NCBI RefSeq assembly: GCF_902464545.1
Contig: NZ_CABQJR010000004.1
Location: 46,640 to 110,639 of the forward strand
DNA from: an uncultured Senegalimassilia sp.
GTDB taxonomy: Bacteria; Actinomycetota; Coriobacteriia; Coriobacteriales; Eggerthellaceae
Direction: 5' to 3'
DNA: 64,000 nucleotides
Shown: in pieces, positions 15,262 to 24,301 of the stretch
Numbering within the stretch: the stretch's first letter is position 1
How the letters are laid out: each line of letters starts with the position of its first letter
Position numbers and translations under genes: made by a program
Notes under the pieces: model-generated
The model's input: the letters and a program-made list of their open reading frames with translations, nothing else
What the model was told of the DNA's origin: nothing
The model's database searches: none

Positions 15262-15871
15262 TGCCTTCGTCCTTTCCTTCGTCTTTCTTGTCGTTTGCCT
15301 TCTTTTTCTTCGCCGCCATGCTTGCGGGAAGCGGGGCGATGAGCATGTGCATGTTGCGGCCTTCCATCTTCGGCTGGCTCTCGATGACCGCAATGTCCTT
15401 CAGGTCGTCGGCCAGGCGCTCCAGGATGGTCAGGCCCTGTTCCGGATGGGCCATCTCGCGGCCGCGGAACATGATGGTGATCTTGACCTTGTTGCCAGCG
15501 GAGAGGAAGCGAAGCACGTGCTTCTTCTTCGTGGTGTAGTCCCCCACGTCGATCTTCGGGCGGAACTTCATTTCCTTGGTCTCGATCTTGCTTTGGTTCT
15601 TGCGAGCCTGCTTCGCCTTGATGGCCTGATCGTACTTGAACTTGCCGTAGTCCATGATGCGGCACACGGGCGGTTCCGCATTCGGGGCGATTTCAACAAG
15701 ATCAAGCCCCTGGTCGTCAGCAACGCGCTGCGCCTGGGCAACCGGGTAGATACCCAACTGCGTTCCGTCGAACCCGATCAGGCGGCACTCGCGCACCGTG
15801 ATCTGTTCGTTGAGCCTAGGCTCTTGAGCGGCTATCGCACTCACCTTCCTTCCTTGCATGCGGTATCGCAT
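15254..15871 (-). CDS. infC: Translation initiation factor IF-3
   Basis: 205 residues. The N-terminal domain has RLNEQITVRECRLIGFDGTQ and DLVEIAPNAEPPVCRIMDYG. The linker is lysine-rich (KFKYDQAIKAKQARKNQSK). The C-terminal domain contains KFRPKIDVGDYTTKKKHVLR and GREMAHPEQG. IF-3 keeps the 30S subunit free and checks initiator tRNA. The tail AAKKKKANDKKDEGKDEGNA is a charged extension beyond the usual end. ATG at 15871 is used here; the ATG four codons in is an alternative. A leader hairpin with a T-run precedes the gene. Confidence 0.96.
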   Translation of the reverse strand: MRYRMQGRKVSAIAAQEPRLNEQITVRECRLIGFDGTQLGIYPVAQAQRVADDQGLDLVEIAPNAEPPVCRIMDYGKFKYDQAIKAKQARKNQSKIETKEMKFRPKIDVGDYTTKKKHVLRFLSAGNKVKITIMFRGREMAHPEQGLTILERLADDLKDIAVIESQPKMEGRNMHMLIAPLPASMAAKKKKANDKKDEGKDEGNA

Positions 15872-15877
15872 GGCATA

Positions 15878-15912
15878 AAAAAACCCACAGCTTCAAGCAT
15901 GCGGGCGTGATG
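15878..15912 (-). promoter_or_regulatory. Leader attenuator hairpin upstream of infC
   Basis: On the minus strand, cccgca-tgcttgaagc-tgtggg (stem with one G-T pair and an inner gctt/aagc pairing) is followed by seven T. It ends a few bases before infC. The position fits a transcription attenuator in the 5' leader of the IF3-L35-L20 operon, which is known to be autoregulated in many bacteria; the exact mechanism here is inferred. Confidence 0.6.
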
Positions 15913-16009
15913 AACGAACCATGTTCAGGTATTCATACGACCCATCAGCAGCTTGAAAGCGCCGAACTAGGTGGGAGGCGCTACGCCCCCGCTTGTGAAC
16001 AGCTCGTTT

Positions 16010-16037
16010 ATTATAGCGCGAACGCCGTCCGGTGCAA
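16010..16037 (-). promoter_or_regulatory. Promoter of infC-rpmI-rplT
   Basis: Minus-strand TTGCAC (16037-16032), 16-base spacer, TATAAT (16015-16010). It lies about 140 bases upstream of infC, leaving room for a regulated leader. Confidence 0.6.
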
Positions 16038-16228
16038 GGGACCGCCCTTCTCACCGGCCGGCGTTCACAAGATGGACACAAGAAGCGAAAGCCGCGGGCA
16101 GGAACCAGGCTCGCCGATCGCCGACACGCGCTGCGGAAGGCCCACCCAGCTCCAGCCCCAGGCCATCAACCGAGCCCTTGCGTTCCGACATGCCCAGCGC
16201 ACGGCCCCGGGTCCCTGGTCGAAATAGC

Positions 16229-16252
16229 ACCGGCGGCCATTCGGCCGCCGGT
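16229..16252 (-). terminator. Hairpin terminator after the PASTA-like protein gene
   Basis: Perfect 10-bp stem accggcggcc (16229-16238), loop attc, ggccgccggt (16243-16252). It lies 6 bases past the minus-strand stop, with a short TTTC following. Confidence 0.6.
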
Positions 16253-16258
16253 TACCTG

Positions 16259-17401
16259 CTACGCGTTGATGTAGATATAGATGATGCGCACGGTGTCGGC
16301 CAGGTTTCCCGAAGCGTTGGCCGTGCTGTAGTCGTACATGAGCACGCTCGACCAGGTGTGGGCGGCGCCGTTGATGTCCACGGTGCCGTTGAACGAGCAG
16401 TTCTCCTTCACCAGCGTGGTGCCGTCCGATGCGTACGTGGAGTACGAAGTCTTGTCGGTAGGCAGCTTGGCCGAGCCGTCTGCCACGTTCACGCCCGCCT
16501 CGCGCAGCGTCTTCTCGACGATGTGCTCGTTCTTCACGGCGTCGGCGAAGCTGAGCGAGCCGTAGCCGAGCGACGCGGTGGCGGCGGAGTAACCGGCCTG
16601 GATGACCTTGCCGTCGGCGTCAAGCCCCAAATAGACCGTGGGCGTGCCCGAACGGGAATCGGCAGGCTCGGCGGTCAGGGCCACCGTGACGCTTTTCTTC
16701 ACGGAATTGCCCTCTTCGTTGACGTCCTTGGAGGACGTGACCGTGGCACCGTGCGCAAGCGCGGTGATGGCCGCATCCTGGGTTTGCCCCAGCACGCCGA
16801 CCAGGTTGGGAACCTCGGTCTTCTTGGTGGTGGTGGCGCTTGCCGCGTCCTTGCCGGAGTTTTCCTGGGAAAGGTTGCCCACGTCAGTGGACTGCTGCTG
16901 GGCCTGGGTCTGCTGCACCATGGCGCGGCTGGACTCGTTCCACAACTGGAAGGCGAAATACCCCAGTGCGCAGGCGAGCACCACAAGCAGGGCCACGATG
17001 ATCACGAGCACGCGGCGGACACGACGCGACTTCTTGAGGTGCGGATGCTCCAGCGGCTCGGGCCTGCCGTGGCGGCCACGGTTCTGGGCAGGCGCGGCGG
17101 CAGGGATCTCGTCGCCGAACACGGGCTCATCGCGCGGCTCGAGGCTCTCTACCGGGTCGGAATAGTCCTCCGAGGTGTCGCCTTGATAGCTGAAGCCGGC
17201 GGCATGCGCGCCGTGGGAGGCCGCGACGGGCGCGAACGCCTCGGTCAGGCCAAGCGACGTATCGCCGTCGGCCGCGCCGCGCTGCCCATCGGCGCCGGCG
17301 GCGCCGATGGGCGCGAACGCCTCGGTCAGACCCAGGGACGCGTCGCCTTCGGGCTGCTGCTTGCGGGCGCCGCGGGCGATGTTGAAGCTATGTTTGGACA
17401 T
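16259..17401 (-). CDS. Membrane-anchored protein with PASTA-like extracellular domain
   Basis: A 380-residue protein; ATG at 17401 follows an aaaggcc site. Residues 1-125 are cytoplasmic and low-complexity, with two copies of G-D-[AT]-S-LGLTEAFAP. A basic stretch (KKSRRVRR) precedes one membrane helix at about 131-152. The outer part has a glutamine-rich linker and then a PASTA-like unit (VPNLVGVLGQTQDAAITAL ... VTVALTAEP). PASTA domains bind peptidoglycan or muropeptides, usually on Ser/Thr kinases or PBPs; there is no kinase domain here. The C-terminal 120 residues are unrecognised. It forms an operon with the tail-anchored protein upstream. A wall-sensing or structural role is inferred. 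Confidence 0.7.
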   Translation of the reverse strand: MSKHSFNIARGARKQQPEGDASLGLTEAFAPIGAAGADGQRGAADGDTSLGLTEAFAPVAASHGAHAAGFSYQGDTSEDYSDPVESLEPRDEPVFGDEIPAAAPAQNRGRHGRPEPLEHPHLKKSRRVRRVLVIIVALLVVLACALGYFAFQLWNESSRAMVQQTQAQQQSTDVGNLSQENSGKDAASATTTKKTEVPNLVGVLGQTQDAAITALAHGATVTSSKDVNEEGNSVKKSVTVALTAEPADSRSGTPTVYLGLDADGKVIQAGYSAATASLGYGSLSFADAVKNEHIVEKTLREAGVNVADGSAKLPTDKTSYSTYASDGTTLVKENCSFNGTVDINGAAHTWSSVLMYDYSTANASGNLADTVRIIYIYINA

Positions 17402-17430
17402 GGTCAGGCCTTTCTCTTGAAAACAGCCGA

Positions 17431-17841
17431 TCAGCGCATGAACAGGGCGAAGTAGACGATCGCCGCGATGATGACGACTCCGACGCCGACGAGCACCGCC
17501 TTCTGCATACCCGACATGGGGCCGGCGTCCAGGTCCTCGAGCGTCTGCTCGGCGCAATGGACAGGCTGCGAACGGCTATCGGACGCAACGGTTTCCGGCT
17601 TGCGGGCGTGCGCGGCATGCGGCTTGGCGGCATGGGCATGGTCCTGAGCAGGCGCCTGCTGGGCCGCATGCTGCGGGCGGGACGTCTCAACGGAAGCGAT
17701 TTGCGGCTCGGGTTCTGCGTAAACGGCCTCTTCGAGAACATCTTCGCCCTGATGACGGCCGTAGGCTCCCGCCTGGATGACCACGTCGTCGTCATCGGCG
17801 GCATTGACCGTGATATGAGAGAAGCGCTGGTCTTGCGCCAT
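17431..17841 (-). CDS. Small tail-anchored membrane protein
   Basis: A 136-residue protein. The first 110 residues are hydrophilic and rich in Ala, His, Gln and Pro (QHAAQQAPAQDHAHAAKPHA). One C-terminal membrane helix (about 113-134, KAVLVGVGVVIIAAIVYFAL) ends FMR. This predicts a tail-anchored cytoplasmic protein. The ATG at 17841 fits; a far longer in-frame minus ORF is antisense to the protease gene and rejected. It lies 29 bases upstream of the PASTA-like gene, probably one operon. Function unknown. Confidence 0.65.
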   Translation of the reverse strand: MAQDQRFSHITVNAADDDDVVIQAGAYGRHQGEDVLEEAVYAEPEPQIASVETSRPQHAAQQAPAQDHAHAAKPHAAHARKPETVASDSRSQPVHCAEQTLEDLDAGPMSGMQKAVLVGVGVVIIAAIVYFALFMR

Positions 17842-18018
17842 GCCGTACCTCCTGCCTTGTGCGTTTCCATGCTGTGTATGCCATTGATTATATAGGATTG
17901 GCCGACAGGCCCCGGCACCTAGGTAGAAAAACCACGGAGCAGCCCCGGCACCTTGCCCGGCTACGCCACCAGTGTGCGACAATAGCGGGCGAAACCAGTA
18001 AAGAGAAAGGCGGCTTGC

Positions 18019-20973
18019 ATGAACCTTGAACAAGGCCAGGAACTGCACGGGTTCACCGTGCTCACGGCCGAGCCCTTGCCCGAGATCGACGGCGATGCCT
18101 ACACGCTTTCCCATCCGGTAAGCGGGGCGAAGCTTCTGTACCTGCGCAACGACGACCACAACAAGGCGTTCTCCATCGCCTTCCGCACCCCTCCCGCCGA
18201 CGACACCGGCGTGTTCCACATCCTGGAGCACTCGGTTTTGTGCGGTTCGGAGAAGTTCCCCGTCAAGGAGCCCTTCGTCAACCTGCTGAAAACCAGCATG
18301 CAAACGTTTTTGAACGCCATGACCTTCGGCGATAAGACGCTCTACCCCGTAGCATCCACCAACGACCAGGACCTCATGAACCTGGCCGACGTGTACATGG
18401 ACGCGGTGCTGCACCCCGACATCTACCGCAAGCGCCAGGTGTTCGAGCAGGAAGGCTGGCACCTTGAGGTGGCCGACGCCGATGAGGCCCAGGCCAAGAC
18501 CGGCCGCCAGCTTACCTATAACGGCGTGGTATACAACGAGATGAAGGGCGCGCTGTCCGATTCCACCAGCGTGCTGTACGACCAGCTGCAGGCAAGCCTG
18601 TTCCCCGACACCCCCTACGCGTTCGAGTCCGGCGGCACCCCCGAGGCCATCCCCACGCTCACCTATGAGCACTACCTCGAGGAACACGAGCGGCACTACC
18701 GTCTGGACAACAGCTACATCGTCTTGTACGGCAACCTGGACCTTGACCGCATGCTGGCGTTCCTGGATGGGCGCTACCTGACGCCCGTGGCCGCCGAGCA
18801 GGCGAAACGCCGCGAGCAGCGCGCAGCCGAGGGGCTTGCGGAGCTTGCACCGCGCACCTTGCCCGTGCAAGGGCCCGTGCGCGCCCTGGGCGTGCGCCGC
18901 GAGATGGCAACCGCGCCGGAAAACGCCTGCATGGGCCTGGGCTGGGTCATCGGGCACGTGCGCGAGCGCACGCGCATCGTGGCCGTCGATATCTTGCTCG
19001 ACGCCATCGCCGGCAGCAACGAGGCACCGCTCAAGCGCGCGCTTCTGGACTCCGGTATAGCCGGGGACGTGCAGTCCTACCTGGCAGATTCCGTGCAGCA
19101 GCCCTTCGCCGTGCTGCAGGTGCGCGACCTGGGCGAAGACGCCGCGAAGCGTTTGCGCCCTGCCGTGGATGCCGAGCTTGAGCGCCTGGCCGCCGGCGGG
19201 CTTGACCACGCGCTCGTGGAGGCGTCCATCTCCCGCGCCGAGTTCGTCATGCGCGAACGCGACTTCGGCATGGCCGACGGCGTGGCGCTTGCCATGACGT
19301 CGTTGTGCGGCTGGCTCTACGACGACGATCTTGCCACAGCCTATCTGCGCTACGAGGACGACTTCGCCTACCTGCGCCGCGCGCTTGACGAGGGGTATTT
19401 CGAGGGCCTCATCCGCGAGGTGTTCCTGGACAGCGCCCACATGGCCGAGGTGGAGGTTGTCCCCGTCGAGCAGCAGGACGACCCCGGGCAGCGGCACCTG
19501 GCCGAACTGGCAGCCGGCTTCACCGATGACGACTTCCAGCGCGTCGAGGACGAGGTCGCGCTGCTTCGCCGCATGCAGGAGACGCCCGATGCGCCCGAGG
19601 ATGTGGCGAAGCTGCCGCAGCTGACGGTCGCCGACATCGGGCCCGCGCCCATCGAGCCCGCCTACGGCCTGGCCGAGGGCACGCCCGTTCCCTGCATCCG
19701 CCATCACCTGCCCACGCGCGGCCTGGTCTTCGCCTACCGCTACTTCGATATGAGCTGCCTTGATTTCGAGGACCTGCCCTATGCGGCGGTGCTCGGCATC
19801 GTGCTGGGAAAGCTGGGCACCGACGCGCATTCGGCGGCCGAGATCGACACGCTCACCAACGGCAAGCTGGGCAACTGCTCGTTTTTCTGCGAGGTGTACG
19901 AGGACGAGCACGACCCCGATGCCGTGACACCCACGTTCGTGGCGAGCGCATCGGCTTTGGCCGAGAACGTCGAATGGCTGGCCGAGCTGCCAAGCGAGAT
20001 CTTGGCGAGGACCGACTTCGCCGACACCGGCAAGATCCGCGACGCGCTGCAGCAGCGCCGCATCGGCATGGAGCAGAGCTTCGCCAACGCCGGCCATGCG
20101 GCGGCCATGGCGCGCCTGACGTCGTACTTCCTGCCGGCAGGCGTGGTGCGCCAGCAGCTTGGCGGCGTGGACTTCCACCGCTTCCTGGTGCAGCTGCTGG
20201 ACAACTTCGACGAACGAGCCGATGAACTGGCCGAGCGCCTGGCCCAGGTGGCGCATAAGCTGTTCGAGGGATCGAACCTGCTGGTGTCGTTTGCCGGCAG
20301 CGACGAGTGTTTCATGCGCTTCTGGCAATGCGCCGGCATCACGGCGGGCACGGGCAAGGCCCCGGCCGCGCTGGAGATCCCCAAGCCCAAGGTGCGCAAC
20401 GAGGCGTTCATCGTGCCCACCGACGTATGCTACGCCTCCACGGGCTTCGACCGCCGCTCGCTCGGCGCGCCCTACTCCGGCGCGTGGCAGATCGCGGCGC
20501 GCGTGCTTTCCTACGACTACCTGTGGAACGAAGTGCGCGTGAAGGGCGGCGCCTACGGAGCGGGCTTCCAAGCGGTGCGCAGCGGCACCGTGCGCTTCTA
20601 TTCGTACCGCGACCCGCATCTGGATGAGACGCTAGAGCGGTTCAACGGCACGCCCGCATGGCTTGCCGCGTTCGACCCCGCGCCCGAGGAGATGGACGGC
20701 TACGTGGTCAGCACCGTTGCCGGCTTCGATGCGCCGCTCAAGGAGCGCATGCAGATCCGCCGCCAGGACGGCGACTTCCTGAGCGGGCGCACCCCCGAGG
20801 CGCGTGCGCAGACGCGAGCGGAGATGATCGGGGCCACGCCAAAGAAGCTGCGCGAGCTTGCGGGCGTCATCGAAAGGGCGCTTGACAAGGAAGCCGTCTG
20901 CGTGTTCGGCAACAAGACCATCCTTGAGGGCGCGAAAGCCGATCTGGACGTGATCGACCTGCTCAACGGCTAG
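18019..20973 (+). CDS. M16C metalloprotease (PreP/insulinase family)
   Basis: A 984-residue protein, the usual size of the one-chain PreP/Cym1 group with four homologous domains. The inverted zinc motif HxxEH is H67-I-L-E70-H71, in FHILEHSVLCGS. Residues about 270-500 and 510-970 cover the linker hairpin and the inactive half, which contains the RxxY-type region VRVKGGAYGAGF. There is no signal peptide, so it acts in the cytoplasm on short peptides. ATG follows gagaaaggcggcttgc. It stands alone between a divergent membrane-protein pair and a convergent lar gene. Confidence 0.93.
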   Translation: MNLEQGQELHGFTVLTAEPLPEIDGDAYTLSHPVSGAKLLYLRNDDHNKAFSIAFRTPPADDTGVFHILEHSVLCGSEKFPVKEPFVNLLKTSMQTFLNAMTFGDKTLYPVASTNDQDLMNLADVYMDAVLHPDIYRKRQVFEQEGWHLEVADADEAQAKTGRQLTYNGVVYNEMKGALSDSTSVLYDQLQASLFPDTPYAFESGGTPEAIPTLTYEHYLEEHERHYRLDNSYIVLYGNLDLDRMLAFLDGRYLTPVAAEQAKRREQRAAEGLAELAPRTLPVQGPVRALGVRREMATAPENACMGLGWVIGHVRERTRIVAVDILLDAIAGSNEAPLKRALLDSGIAGDVQSYLADSVQQPFAVLQVRDLGEDAAKRLRPAVDAELERLAAGGLDHALVEASISRAEFVMRERDFGMADGVALAMTSLCGWLYDDDLATAYLRYEDDFAYLRRALDEGYFEGLIREVFLDSAHMAEVEVVPVEQQDDPGQRHLAELAAGFTDDDFQRVEDEVALLRRMQETPDAPEDVAKLPQLTVADIGPAPIEPAYGLAEGTPVPCIRHHLPTRGLVFAYRYFDMSCLDFEDLPYAAVLGIVLGKLGTDAHSAAEIDTLTNGKLGNCSFFCEVYEDEHDPDAVTPTFVASASALAENVEWLAELPSEILARTDFADTGKIRDALQQRRIGMEQSFANAGHAAAMARLTSYFLPAGVVRQQLGGVDFHRFLVQLLDNFDERADELAERLAQVAHKLFEGSNLLVSFAGSDECFMRFWQCAGITAGTGKAPAALEIPKPKVRNEAFIVPTDVCYASTGFDRRSLGAPYSGAWQIAARVLSYDYLWNEVRVKGGAYGAGFQAVRSGTVRFYSYRDPHLDETLERFNGTPAWLAAFDPAPEEMDGYVVSTVAGFDAPLKERMQIRRQDGDFLSGRTPEARAQTRAEMIGATPKKLRELAGVIERALDKEAVCVFGNKTILEGAKADLDVIDLLNG

Positions 20974-21012
20974 CGGAGAAGACAGCAACGCTCGAAAGCC
21001 CTGAAAACGGCG

Positions 21013-21067
21013 AAGCGCCGCAGGCAAGGCCCGCTGCAAGATGCGGGACCGCGCCTGCGGCGCTTTT
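21013..21067. terminator. Bidirectional terminator between M16 protease and lar fusion gene
   Basis: Outer 13-bp stem aagcgccgcaggc (21013-21025) with gcctgcggcgctt (21053-21065), inner stem cccgc/gcggg. TTTT follows on the plus strand and an A-run (aaaac) precedes on the left for the minus strand. It serves two convergent genes. Confidence 0.8.
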
Positions 21068-21134
21068 CGTTTACGCAAAACGAAGCTGCGGCCCGAATGC
21101 GATGGCCCCGGGTCGCAGCTTCGCAAACCTTCGA

Positions 21135-22487
21135 TTATTCGAACTCGTCCACGAAATGCAAGATCATGGCCGCGCTGGTAGGCGTCATGCGCTCGCCGGG
21201 CAACGTGCGATCGCACACGGGGATGCCGCGAGCTATGATAGCCGCCGTGGCCGGAGCCGGGATGGAAAGCGTGCCATGGGCGCATTCAACTTCGCCCTGC
21301 CCCGTTTGCGCCGCCGTGGCCACGATGCGCTTGGCGCCCGTGGCTTCCACCGCCAGGCAGACGAGCAGCGTGTTGCGGATACGGGAACCGTCGCCGACTT
21401 CATGGAAGTGGGTTTGCTCGACCGCGCAGCCGTGCGCGGCGGCCTCGGCTTCGGCCAAGATGGTGTAGATGGCGCGCATATGGCCGCGCACCGCCGGCGA
21501 TACCGCCAAGCCGTCGATGGTGGCGATGACCTCTCCGATATCATGATGGTGCCGATCGGGAACGCCCGCGGCATCGGCCGCAGCCTCAAGACGCTGCCGG
21601 GCATCGCGCGGCAGCTGCAGCAGCGTGTCGCCCAGAAGCTGGGCACGCGTGGCATTTTCGCCAAGGTTCCATCTGAGGGTGTTCATGTCAGGTTCTCCTT
21701 CTCCACGTTGGCCGCCCGCGCGCTCGATCATGTGCGCCTGATATCCCGCGCCGAAGCCGTTGTCGATGTTGACCACGGAAACGCCCGACGCGCACGAGTT
21801 GAGCATGGCCAGAAGCGCCGCCACGCCGCCGAAGCTGGCGCCGTAACCCACCGACGTGGGAACGGCGATCACGGGGCATGAGGCCATCCCGCCCACCACG
21901 CTGGCAAGCGCGCCCTCCATGCCCGCAACCGCCACCACGCAGCTGGCGCCTGCGATGTCCTCCCGGTGCGCCAGCAGACGATGGATGCCCGCAACCCCCA
22001 CATCGTAGAGGCGCACCACGCGAGAGCCGAGCACCTCGGCGGTGACCGCCGCCTCCTCGGCGCAGTACAGGTCGCTAGTACCCGCACACGCTACCGCGAT
22101 GTAGCTATCGCGCGTGGGCTTTGCCGGCGCACCGAGAAGACCCAGCTGTGGAGTTGAACGATACTCGAACGCCGCCGCAGCCTGCGGGTCGCGGGAGAGC
22201 AGCGCAGTCCGCACCGCTTCGGCCTTCTGCGCTTCAAGCCTGGTCACGAGCACGCACGTCTGGCCGGCATCGCGCAGGGCCAGGCAGATATCGGCGACCT
22301 GATCGGCCGTCTTGCCAGCGCCGTACACCACCTCGCCTGCGCCCGTGCGCCGCGCGCGATCGGTGTCGACCTTCGCGAAACCCAGATCCGAGTAGCCCTG
22401 GTCGGCAAGCATGCCTTGCGCGGCGGCCGGGCTTACCGAACCCGACGCCACCTGCTCGAGCATGTGCAGGACCTGCTGCGGTTCCAT
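21135..22487 (-). CDS. LarB-LarC fusion protein (nickel-pincer cofactor biosynthesis)
   Basis: A 450-residue protein; ATG at 22487 is preceded by aggagcgggt. Residues 1-250 match LarB, pyridinium-3,5-biscarboxylate mononucleotide synthase: SDLGFAKVDTDRARRTGAGE, VVAVAGMEGALASVVGG, VPTSVGYGASFGG and the terminal NIDNGFGAGY. Residues about 265-450 match the core of LarC, the nickel insertase: AEAEAAAHGCAVEQTHFHEV, GQGEVECAHGTLSIPAPATA and MTPTSAAMI. The LarC part lacks the usual N-terminal segment and the LarC2 half. The acidic residues after HFHEVG are altered (DGSRIRN instead of x-D-x-I-x-D). No larE or larA is nearby. Single-chain coupling of two cofactor steps is inferred. Confidence 0.82.
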   Translation of the reverse strand: MEPQQVLHMLEQVASGSVSPAAAQGMLADQGYSDLGFAKVDTDRARRTGAGEVVYGAGKTADQVADICLALRDAGQTCVLVTRLEAQKAEAVRTALLSRDPQAAAAFEYRSTPQLGLLGAPAKPTRDSYIAVACAGTSDLYCAEEAAVTAEVLGSRVVRLYDVGVAGIHRLLAHREDIAGASCVVAVAGMEGALASVVGGMASCPVIAVPTSVGYGASFGGVAALLAMLNSCASGVSVVNIDNGFGAGYQAHMIERAGGQRGEGEPDMNTLRWNLGENATRAQLLGDTLLQLPRDARQRLEAAADAAGVPDRHHHDIGEVIATIDGLAVSPAVRGHMRAIYTILAEAEAAAHGCAVEQTHFHEVGDGSRIRNTLLVCLAVEATGAKRIVATAAQTGQGEVECAHGTLSIPAPATAAIIARGIPVCDRTLPGERMTPTSAAMILHFVDEFE

Positions 22488-22657
22488 ATGACCCGCTCCT
22501 TCCCCGCCCGCCAAACGCGGACCATCGTTGTTTTCCAACCATTGAAGCACCGGAAGTTGACTTCAGGTCAAGCACGAGCGAAGGGCTGCACGCTTTCGCC
22601 ATAGACGCTGACGAAATGCAGCGGGCCCGACAGCCGCCGCACCGCGACGCGGCCGAG

Positions 22658-22859
22658 GCACGGCGAGTCCCCGCGATCGATGACCGCCGCCCGATGCGGC
22701 AAGACCTTGTAATCGACTGTAGCTCAGTGCGGCGAGGCTCTCGCGACGCAACCGCAATCCGGTACAGCAAGACCCTCGCGATCGACCGCCGCCCAGCACG
22801 GCAAGCCCTCGCGATCGTCTGCGGCCCTCTACAGCAAGGCCCTCGCGATTGCGAGGGCC
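22658..22859. repeat. Six-unit degenerate tandem repeat, about 34 bases per unit
   Basis: Units begin near 22658, 22694, 22727, 22762, 22796 and 22830. The approximate pattern is [G/A][C/T]ACGGCAAGxCCCTCGCG, then atcgaccgccgccc. Units differ by substitutions and small indels. The last unit contains a perfect hairpin, aaggccctcgc-gatt-gcgagggcctt (22836-22861), which may terminate the minus-strand lipoprotein gene. The array lies in a 400-base gap without a credible gene. It is not a CRISPR: there are no constant-size unique spacers. Confidence 0.6.
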
Positions 22860-22896
22860 TTGATCGGAGATGAAGCCGAGTTCAGCTTGCTATCGA

Positions 22897-23943
22897 TTAG
22901 TTCGACGCAGTGCTTGCGGCGCCGTTCGAAGCGCTAGAGTCGCTGGTGCTGCTGGAAGCGGCGGAGCTGCTATCGGAATCGGAGCTGGTGGTCTTGCTGT
23001 CGGAGTCGGTCTTGCTGGTGCTGGAGCCGGTGTTGCCCGTGAGCGTGCCGATGGCCGCGTTGGCGGAGTTGAGCACCTCGCCCATGTCGTCCTCGTCATC
23101 GGAGGCGCCGGCGGTCAGCTTGATGCCGGAAAGGTCCATGGTGGTGCCGAGCCACTTCTTCTGGATGATCGAGGACACGCCGTTGGAGTTCATGGCGGAA
23201 AGCGCGTTGGAAACGGCCTGCTTGAGCTGGGTGTTGCCGTCGAGCACGCCTACGCAATAGCCGCTGGCCTGCTGCATGAGCGCGACCATGTGAACGTCCA
23301 TGCCGGCGTTGTTGGAGACATAGGAACCCACGACGGCGTCGGCGGCCACATACTGCACCTTGCCGGACTCAAGCGCGGAGAAGGCGCTCTTGAGGTCCTC
23401 GGTGGTGGTGATGGTGGAGTTGTCGAACTCGTTGGTGACGGCCCAGGCGCTGTTGGAAGACACCTGCGCGGCGATCTTGGTGGAGGCGGAGTTAGCCGGC
23501 ACCGTGGAGTTGGAGGACTGGGCGAACAGCGCCACAGCGGTGGGCAGGTACGTGTCGGAAGTCCAGAAGCTGGGGGAATCAGACTTGTTCACGCCCATGA
23601 CCACGTCGACCTTGCCGGAGGTGAGAGCACCCGCGGCGTCGGTGGACACGTCCACGACCTCGAGCTTCAGGCCGAGCTGGTCGGCCAGGGCGGCCGCCAT
23701 GTCGACGTCGATGCCGACGATCTTCGTGGAAGAGGAGGGCTGACCGGCCAAAGGCGCGTTGTTTGCGTTGACGCCGACGCGCAGGACGCCTTCCTGGGCG
23801 ATGACGGGCTTGCTGACCGCAGGCGTGGCCTCGGGCGGCGTATACGATTCCTGCTGCTGTTGGCAACCGGTGGCAAGCAGCAGCATGGCGGCGCAGCAGA
23901 CGGCCGCGGCGCAGCATGCGGCAAAGCGCTTGAGATGCTTCAT
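22897..23943 (-). CDS. Amino-acid ABC transporter substrate-binding lipoprotein
   Basis: 348 residues. A lipoprotein signal peptide ends in the lipobox LATGC (Cys27). Residues about 40-265 are a type II periplasmic-binding (SBP_bac_3) domain: LRVGVNANNAPLAGQ, VGIDVDMAAALADQLGLKL, a hinge strand KVDVVMGVNKSD, and SIIQKKWLG near the end. The last 60 residues are a serine/threonine/aspartate-rich tail (SSTSKTDSDSKTTSSDSDSS), unusual for such proteins and probably a flexible cell-wall spacer. Permease and ATPase genes are not adjacent. Ligand unknown; polar or acidic amino acid is a guess from the family. Confidence 0.88.
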   Translation of the reverse strand: MKHLKRFAACCAAAVCCAAMLLLATGCQQQQESYTPPEATPAVSKPVIAQEGVLRVGVNANNAPLAGQPSSSTKIVGIDVDMAAALADQLGLKLEVVDVSTDAAGALTSGKVDVVMGVNKSDSPSFWTSDTYLPTAVALFAQSSNSTVPANSASTKIAAQVSSNSAWAVTNEFDNSTITTTEDLKSAFSALESGKVQYVAADAVVGSYVSNNAGMDVHMVALMQQASGYCVGVLDGNTQLKQAVSNALSAMNSNGVSSIIQKKWLGTTMDLSGIKLTAGASDDEDDMGEVLNSANAAIGTLTGNTGSSTSKTDSDSKTTSSDSDSSSAASSSTSDSSASNGAASTASN

Positions 23944-24301
23944 GTTCCGACTTCCTCCATCTCGTGCATTGAAAACAAGCTTCTTCCGACTGACCTAGTT
24001 TTCGACCCCACACTCGCGCACCGGGGCTTGGCTTTCGCGCCACCCTCTCCCCCGTCGCGACGGTATGCCGCTCGTATAAACGGAGGGTGCGTCTTACCTC
24101 TAGGATACGCCGTGCTCGCCTTCGCGGACGCGCCGCGGGACTTACGTGGATCCTTTCGACCGCATCTGCCATGGACTAGGGCCTTCGTGGAAAGCCCGCA
24201 ACTACAGACTCGAAAGAAGCCTTAGTAGTGTATCAGATACGCAAGGAGCGGAGGGTTTCACGGCGCGTTTTTCGCAAGGGTTTCGCAAGACGGCGCGCTC
24301 T
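23944..24301. other. Divergent intergenic region (358 bases)
   Basis: This gap lies between the lipoprotein gene (minus) and comFC (plus). It should hold promoters for both. I see no clear -35/-10 pair, operator or repeat. Open frames here lack start signals. Confidence 0.35.

Noticed and set aside
17431..20619. 1062-codon minus-strand open frame
   Set aside because: It is antisense to the M16 protease, whose zinc motif and length are convincing. Only the last 136 codons (17431-17841), outside the protease, form a real gene.
22658..22859. CRISPR array
   Set aside because: Units are degenerate and contiguous, without constant repeats or unique spacers, and no cas genes are near.
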